This document shows positions 13,675 through 16,210 of a DNA stretch of 16,210 nt, one piece after another (the stretch's first letter is position 1; each line of letters opens with the position of its first letter). The notes under the pieces were generated by a model. It ran no database searches. It had not been told where the DNA came from and saw nothing but the letters and a program-made list of their open reading frames with translations. The position numbers were made by a program, and so were the translations under genes. The stretch comes from Bacteroidaceae bacterium (lineage in GTDB: Bacteria; Bacteroidota; Bacteroidia; Bacteroidales; Bacteroidaceae): assembly GCA_016302435.1 (NCBI GenBank), contig JAEDNQ010000036.1, positions 1-16,210 of the forward strand, written 5' to 3'.

Positions 13675-15483
13675 ATGAGAGAGCTTACAGTACACGAGAT
13701 TGCTCAACTCGAAGAGCGCGGATGCTGGTCAGAAGACTGGTCAGATATCCTTGTTGACGAAGGCTTCACACCCTCCCAACTCAGCCATGTGACCCTATGT
13801 GGCCATGTGGAAATAGGAAGCCTCAGCGGTTCAATCGAACTCGAAGAAGGCTTTCGCCGACGCTGCTGCATAACAGATGCCATCCTTCGCGACATCATCC
13901 TTGGAGATGACTGCCTCATAGAGCACGTACACGGCTACCTGTCCAACTATCAGATAGGCGACCGCTGCTTCATCTCCAATGTCGGAGTCATAAGCTGCCA
14001 AGAAGGCACTACCTTCGCCAATGGCCACACCATCTCCGTGCTCAACGAAGGCGGTGAGCCCAACATAGTGTTCACCGAAGAACTCACCGCCCAGGTGGCA
14101 TGGCTCATGGTCAACTGCCCTAACCAGAAAAAACCGGACGGCGAGGACAATCACTGCCCGCTATGGAATCCTGAAACCATCAAAAACAACTACTCCTCCT
14201 CACGAGGCATCATTGGTTCAGGCGCGCGCATAGCCAACACCAAGGAGATAACAAACACAAAGATAGGCGAAGGATGCGAAGTTAGAGGATGCAGCCGTCT
14301 GAGCAACTGCTCTATCCTCAGCACAGACGAGGCAGGCACACTCATTGGCACAGATGTCATCATCGAAGACAGCATTGTAGCTGCAGGAGCAAGCGTCGTC
14401 GATGGAGCTAAGGTATACAGTTCTTTCGTCGGGGAGTCTGTTCACATAGGCAAAGGATTCTCGGCTGAAGCAAGCCTGTTCTTCGCCAACAGCTATATGG
14501 ACAACGGTGAGTCTTGTGCAGCCTTCTGCGGTCCCTTCTCTACCAGCCACCACAAGTCCACCCTCCTCATCGGCGGCGCATTCTCATTCTACAACGCAGG
14601 AAGTGGCACAAACCAAAGCAACCATGCCTACAAGATGGGACCCATCCACTGGGGCACACTACAGCGAGGCAGCAAGACTGCCAGCGGCAGCCACATACTC
14701 TGGCCTGCCCACATAGGCAGTTTTTCCATGGTCATGGGAAAGGTGCAAACCCACCCGTCTCTCACAAACCTGCCTTTCAGCTACGTCATAGCCGAAGGGC
14801 GCGACACATGGGTCGTGCCAGGAATAAACCTACGCACTGTCGGCACTTGGCGAGACATCAACAAGTGGCCCAAGCGAGACATACGCCCACTCAGCGCACG
14901 CGAAGACATCCTCAACTTCGCCTTTCCCAATCCCTACATCATACAGTCAGCCTTAGAGGGCAAGACCATCCTTCAGCAGCTCCAGCAACAGTCACCTGCC
15001 AATACCGAAGTATTTGAATACCACGGATGCAAGATAAAGCGAAGATCGCTCTTAGCTGGCATACAATACTACGACCTGGTCATCAAGCTATTCCTCCACC
15101 ACTGCTTTGAGACTAACACATGCGACACTGAAGAGGCCAACGGTGGCAAGTGGGTAGATATGATGGGTATGCTCGCCCCCAAGGCTGAGATAGACAGCAT
15201 CATAAAAGACATTGCTAACGGCAGCATCACTTCCTTCTGTGAACTAAAAGAGATACTTCGCCAGATACACAAGAGCTACCGCCACAACGAACAGCGATAC
15301 GCCAACCATGTCATGCAGACCTGTGGCGACAACCTGTTCATCGACCGTGACCACTGGATGCGAGAAGCTGAGGAGAGTCACTCAATATGGCTTAAGATGA
15401 TCCGTGACGATGCAGAAAAAGAATACCAGATGGGAGATGTTGAACCCGAGCAGCTGCGCTCCTTCTTGGAGAAGATAAAGTAA
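13675..15483 (+). CDS. DUF4954-type left-handed beta-helix protein
   Basis: A 602-residue cytoplasmic protein I recognise as the large Bacteroidetes family annotated DUF4954, related in fold to hexapeptide-repeat acyl- and nucleotidyltransferases. N-terminal and central portions have hexapeptide-like turns (about 65-125 and 178-270; for example IGSGARIANTKEITNTKIGEGCEVRG). The best conserved block is CGPFSTSHHKSTLLIGGAFS (285-304), then NAGSGTNQSNHAYKMGPIHW (307-326) and SKTASGSHILWPAHIGSFS (333-351), rich in His, Asn and Ser that could form an active or sugar-binding site. The C-terminal 150 residues are mainly helical. Start at the ATG at 13675, preceded by CCAAAAACC, fits family beginnings (RELTVHEIAQLEERGCWSEDW); the TTG at 13648 is less likely. 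Its biochemical role is unknown to me. It lies 149 bases after hflX across the tandem repeat. Confidence 0.85.
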   Translation: MRELTVHEIAQLEERGCWSEDWSDILVDEGFTPSQLSHVTLCGHVEIGSLSGSIELEEGFRRRCCITDAILRDIILGDDCLIEHVHGYLSNYQIGDRCFISNVGVISCQEGTTFANGHTISVLNEGGEPNIVFTEELTAQVAWLMVNCPNQKKPDGEDNHCPLWNPETIKNNYSSSRGIIGSGARIANTKEITNTKIGEGCEVRGCSRLSNCSILSTDEAGTLIGTDVIIEDSIVAAGASVVDGAKVYSSFVGESVHIGKGFSAEASLFFANSYMDNGESCAAFCGPFSTSHHKSTLLIGGAFSFYNAGSGTNQSNHAYKMGPIHWGTLQRGSKTASGSHILWPAHIGSFSMVMGKVQTHPSLTNLPFSYVIAEGRDTWVVPGINLRTVGTWRDINKWPKRDIRPLSAREDILNFAFPNPYIIQSALEGKTILQQLQQQSPANTEVFEYHGCKIKRRSLLAGIQYYDLVIKLFLHHCFETNTCDTEEANGGKWVDMMGMLAPKAEIDSIIKDIANGSITSFCELKEILRQIHKSYRHNEQRYANHVMQTCGDNLFIDRDHWMREAEESHSIWLKMIRDDAEKEYQMGDVEPEQLRSFLEKIK

Positions 15484-15656
15484 CGGACAATGCTCACCTT
15501 CTTATGAACTAAAGAATCACGCATACCGGCCCCTATACAAATAAGCATAATTGCCAGTGTTTTACGTTCCAACGTATCAAATCATCCAATTCTATCCGTT
15601 GATCAGCCACAAAATTAAAGATAAAAAACAAAAATATCCACAATTAGCTCTAAAAA

Positions 15657-15688
15657 TTTGCGTGTATCAAATTAAATGCTTACCTTTG
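15657..15688 (+). promoter_or_regulatory. Transposase promoter
   Basis: TTTG (15657-15660), a 20-base spacer and TACCTTTG (15681-15688) followed by CA give a full Bacteroidetes promoter, the best match in the plus strand here. The start site would be near 15695, about 32 bases ahead of the transposase ATG. Confidence 0.75.
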
Positions 15689-15690
15689 CA

Positions 15691-15717
15691 TAGGGTTTAC
15701 AAACAACAAACTCCCTA
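15691..15717 (+). promoter_or_regulatory. Hairpin at the 5' end of transposase mRNA
   Basis: TAGGGTTT (15691-15698) pairs with AAACTCCCTA (15708-15717), with a two-base bulge and a nine-base loop. It falls at the predicted transcript start, a few bases before the transposase start codon, and could damp translation. It could also be a remnant of an element end; I cannot decide. Confidence 0.4.
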
Positions 15718-15726
15718 TACAAAGCA

Positions 15727-16210
15727 ATGGCAATACCCAAAGATATACTAGCAGTACAGAGACCAAGTAGCACCGTCGTGAAGCAGCGTGGAACACGCTT
15801 CGTTGTAGTCAAGCGCACAAGTAAGCGAGTAGGCAATCGAGTGATTCCCGTAGATATTGGCACGGTGGGTGAAATCATAGACGGACGATTTATGGAACGA
15901 AAGCCGGAGGGTCCAAGGAAGAAGACCATCGACATAAAGGATTATGGGGAGGTGGCCTTGTGTAACAAGCACGGCAAAGACCTGTTGGACGAACTGGCAA
16001 AGGTCTGGGATTTGAATGATGCAAAGCGACTATACACTATTGCGTTGTTGCGAGCAGCCTACGGCGACATCAAGAATAGAGATCTGTTGCTACAGTATGC
16101 TACCTCGTTCGCATCCGAAATAATCCCCGGTGTTCATCTTTCGGAAGATGCAGTTTCTGCATTCCTTCAAGAGATAGGACAGGCTTACTCGATGATATGC
16201 GAGTTCATGA
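15727..16210 (+). CDS. IS transposase, N-terminal part (IS1634/IS4-superfamily-like), runs off window
   Basis: The first 161 codons of a transposase are open to the right edge: MAIPKDILAVQRPSSTVV, then a basic strand-rich segment (TRFVVVKRTSKRVGNRVIPVDIGTVGEI), KKTIDIKDYGEVALCNK, and LYTIALLRAAYGDIKNRDLL. I recognise this as the N-terminal domain of a transposase common in Bacteroides and Prevotella. The DDE catalytic core would lie beyond 16210, so family placement is tentative. The ATG at 15727 has a complete promoter 40 bases upstream. Base use differs from the core genes: the coding strand has roughly equal or more G than C, whereas the neighbouring genes are C-rich, consistent with recent arrival. 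Whether the gene is intact cannot be told. Confidence 0.8.
   Translation, partial: MAIPKDILAVQRPSSTVVKQRGTRFVVVKRTSKRVGNRVIPVDIGTVGEIIDGRFMERKPEGPRKKTIDIKDYGEVALCNKHGKDLLDELAKVWDLNDAKRLYTIALLRAAYGDIKNRDLLLQYATSFASEIIPGVHLSEDAVSAFLQEIGQAYSMICEFM

Larger units (their letters stand above)
15657..16210 (+). mobile_element. Left part of an insertion sequence, truncated by window edge
   Basis: The transposase gene with its own promoter marks the left portion of an insertion sequence inserted downstream of the DUF4954 gene. The outer end lies somewhere in 15484-15660; I could not fix a terminal inverted repeat or target duplication because the right end is not in the window. The 15484-15656 stretch otherwise holds no gene and becomes AT-rich near 15600-15660, which may already be element DNA. 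Confidence 0.65.

Noticed and set aside
13422..13757. 111-codon frame containing a repeated ELIEYI peptide
   Set aside because: It overlaps the end of hflX and the start of the DUF4954 gene out of frame; the peptide simply translates the 18-bp DNA repeat.
15533..15733. CTATACAAA occurring twice (near 15534 and 15715) as ends of an element
   Set aside because: The copies are direct and short, and the second lies next to the transposase start codon, so they do not define termini.

Overview
The window looks like chromosomal DNA from a member of the Bacteroidales, most likely Prevotella or a close relative. Three things point there. Several upstream regions carry the Bacteroidetes-type promoter (TTTG, about 20 bases, TAnnTTTG). 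Shine-Dalgarno sequences are absent and start codons are preceded by A-rich or A/C-rich leaders. The gene content (pyrE / SRPBCC protein / argH, a class I fumarase of about 550 residues, frr-rsgA, HflX, a DUF4954-type beta-helix protein) is also typical. The genus is inference, since no rRNA is present.

Layout: (1) Positions 1-1250 are accessory in character. A minus-strand ECF sigma factor gene is bracketed by related copies of a palindromic intergenic repeat: one half-copy runs off the left edge, and a nearly complete imperfect palindrome of about 185 bp lies at 626-812. Upstream of that is a well-formed minus-strand promoter and about 300 bp without a convincing gene. (2) Positions 1259-15483 are a dense plus-strand block of chromosomal genes: pyrE, an SRPBCC-fold protein, argH, an aldo/keto reductase, a lipoprotein with a Rieske-like C-terminus, a Wzx-type flippase, fumarase, a small conserved protein, frr, rsgA, a TPR protein, hflX and a DUF4954 protein. 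(3) From about 15657 an insertion sequence enters from the right, with a strong promoter and the first 161 codons of a transposase.

Functional links: PyrE (pyrimidines) and ArgH (arginine) are in pathways that share carbamoyl phosphate, and ArgH releases the fumarate that the downstream class I fumarase consumes. Frr (ribosome recycling), RsgA (30S maturation) and HflX (ribosome rescue or splitting) form a translation-themed set. frr and rsgA overlap by one base and a secreted TPR protein follows 10 bases after rsgA, so those three are probably one transcript. The lipoprotein and flippase are envelope genes.

No CRISPR array, tRNA, rRNA or obvious defence system is visible. The most unusual non-coding structure is the palindromic repeat family around the sigma factor gene. 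The most unusual proteins are the Rieske-like lipoprotein with a Cys4 ligand pattern and the HflX with a charged insertion.
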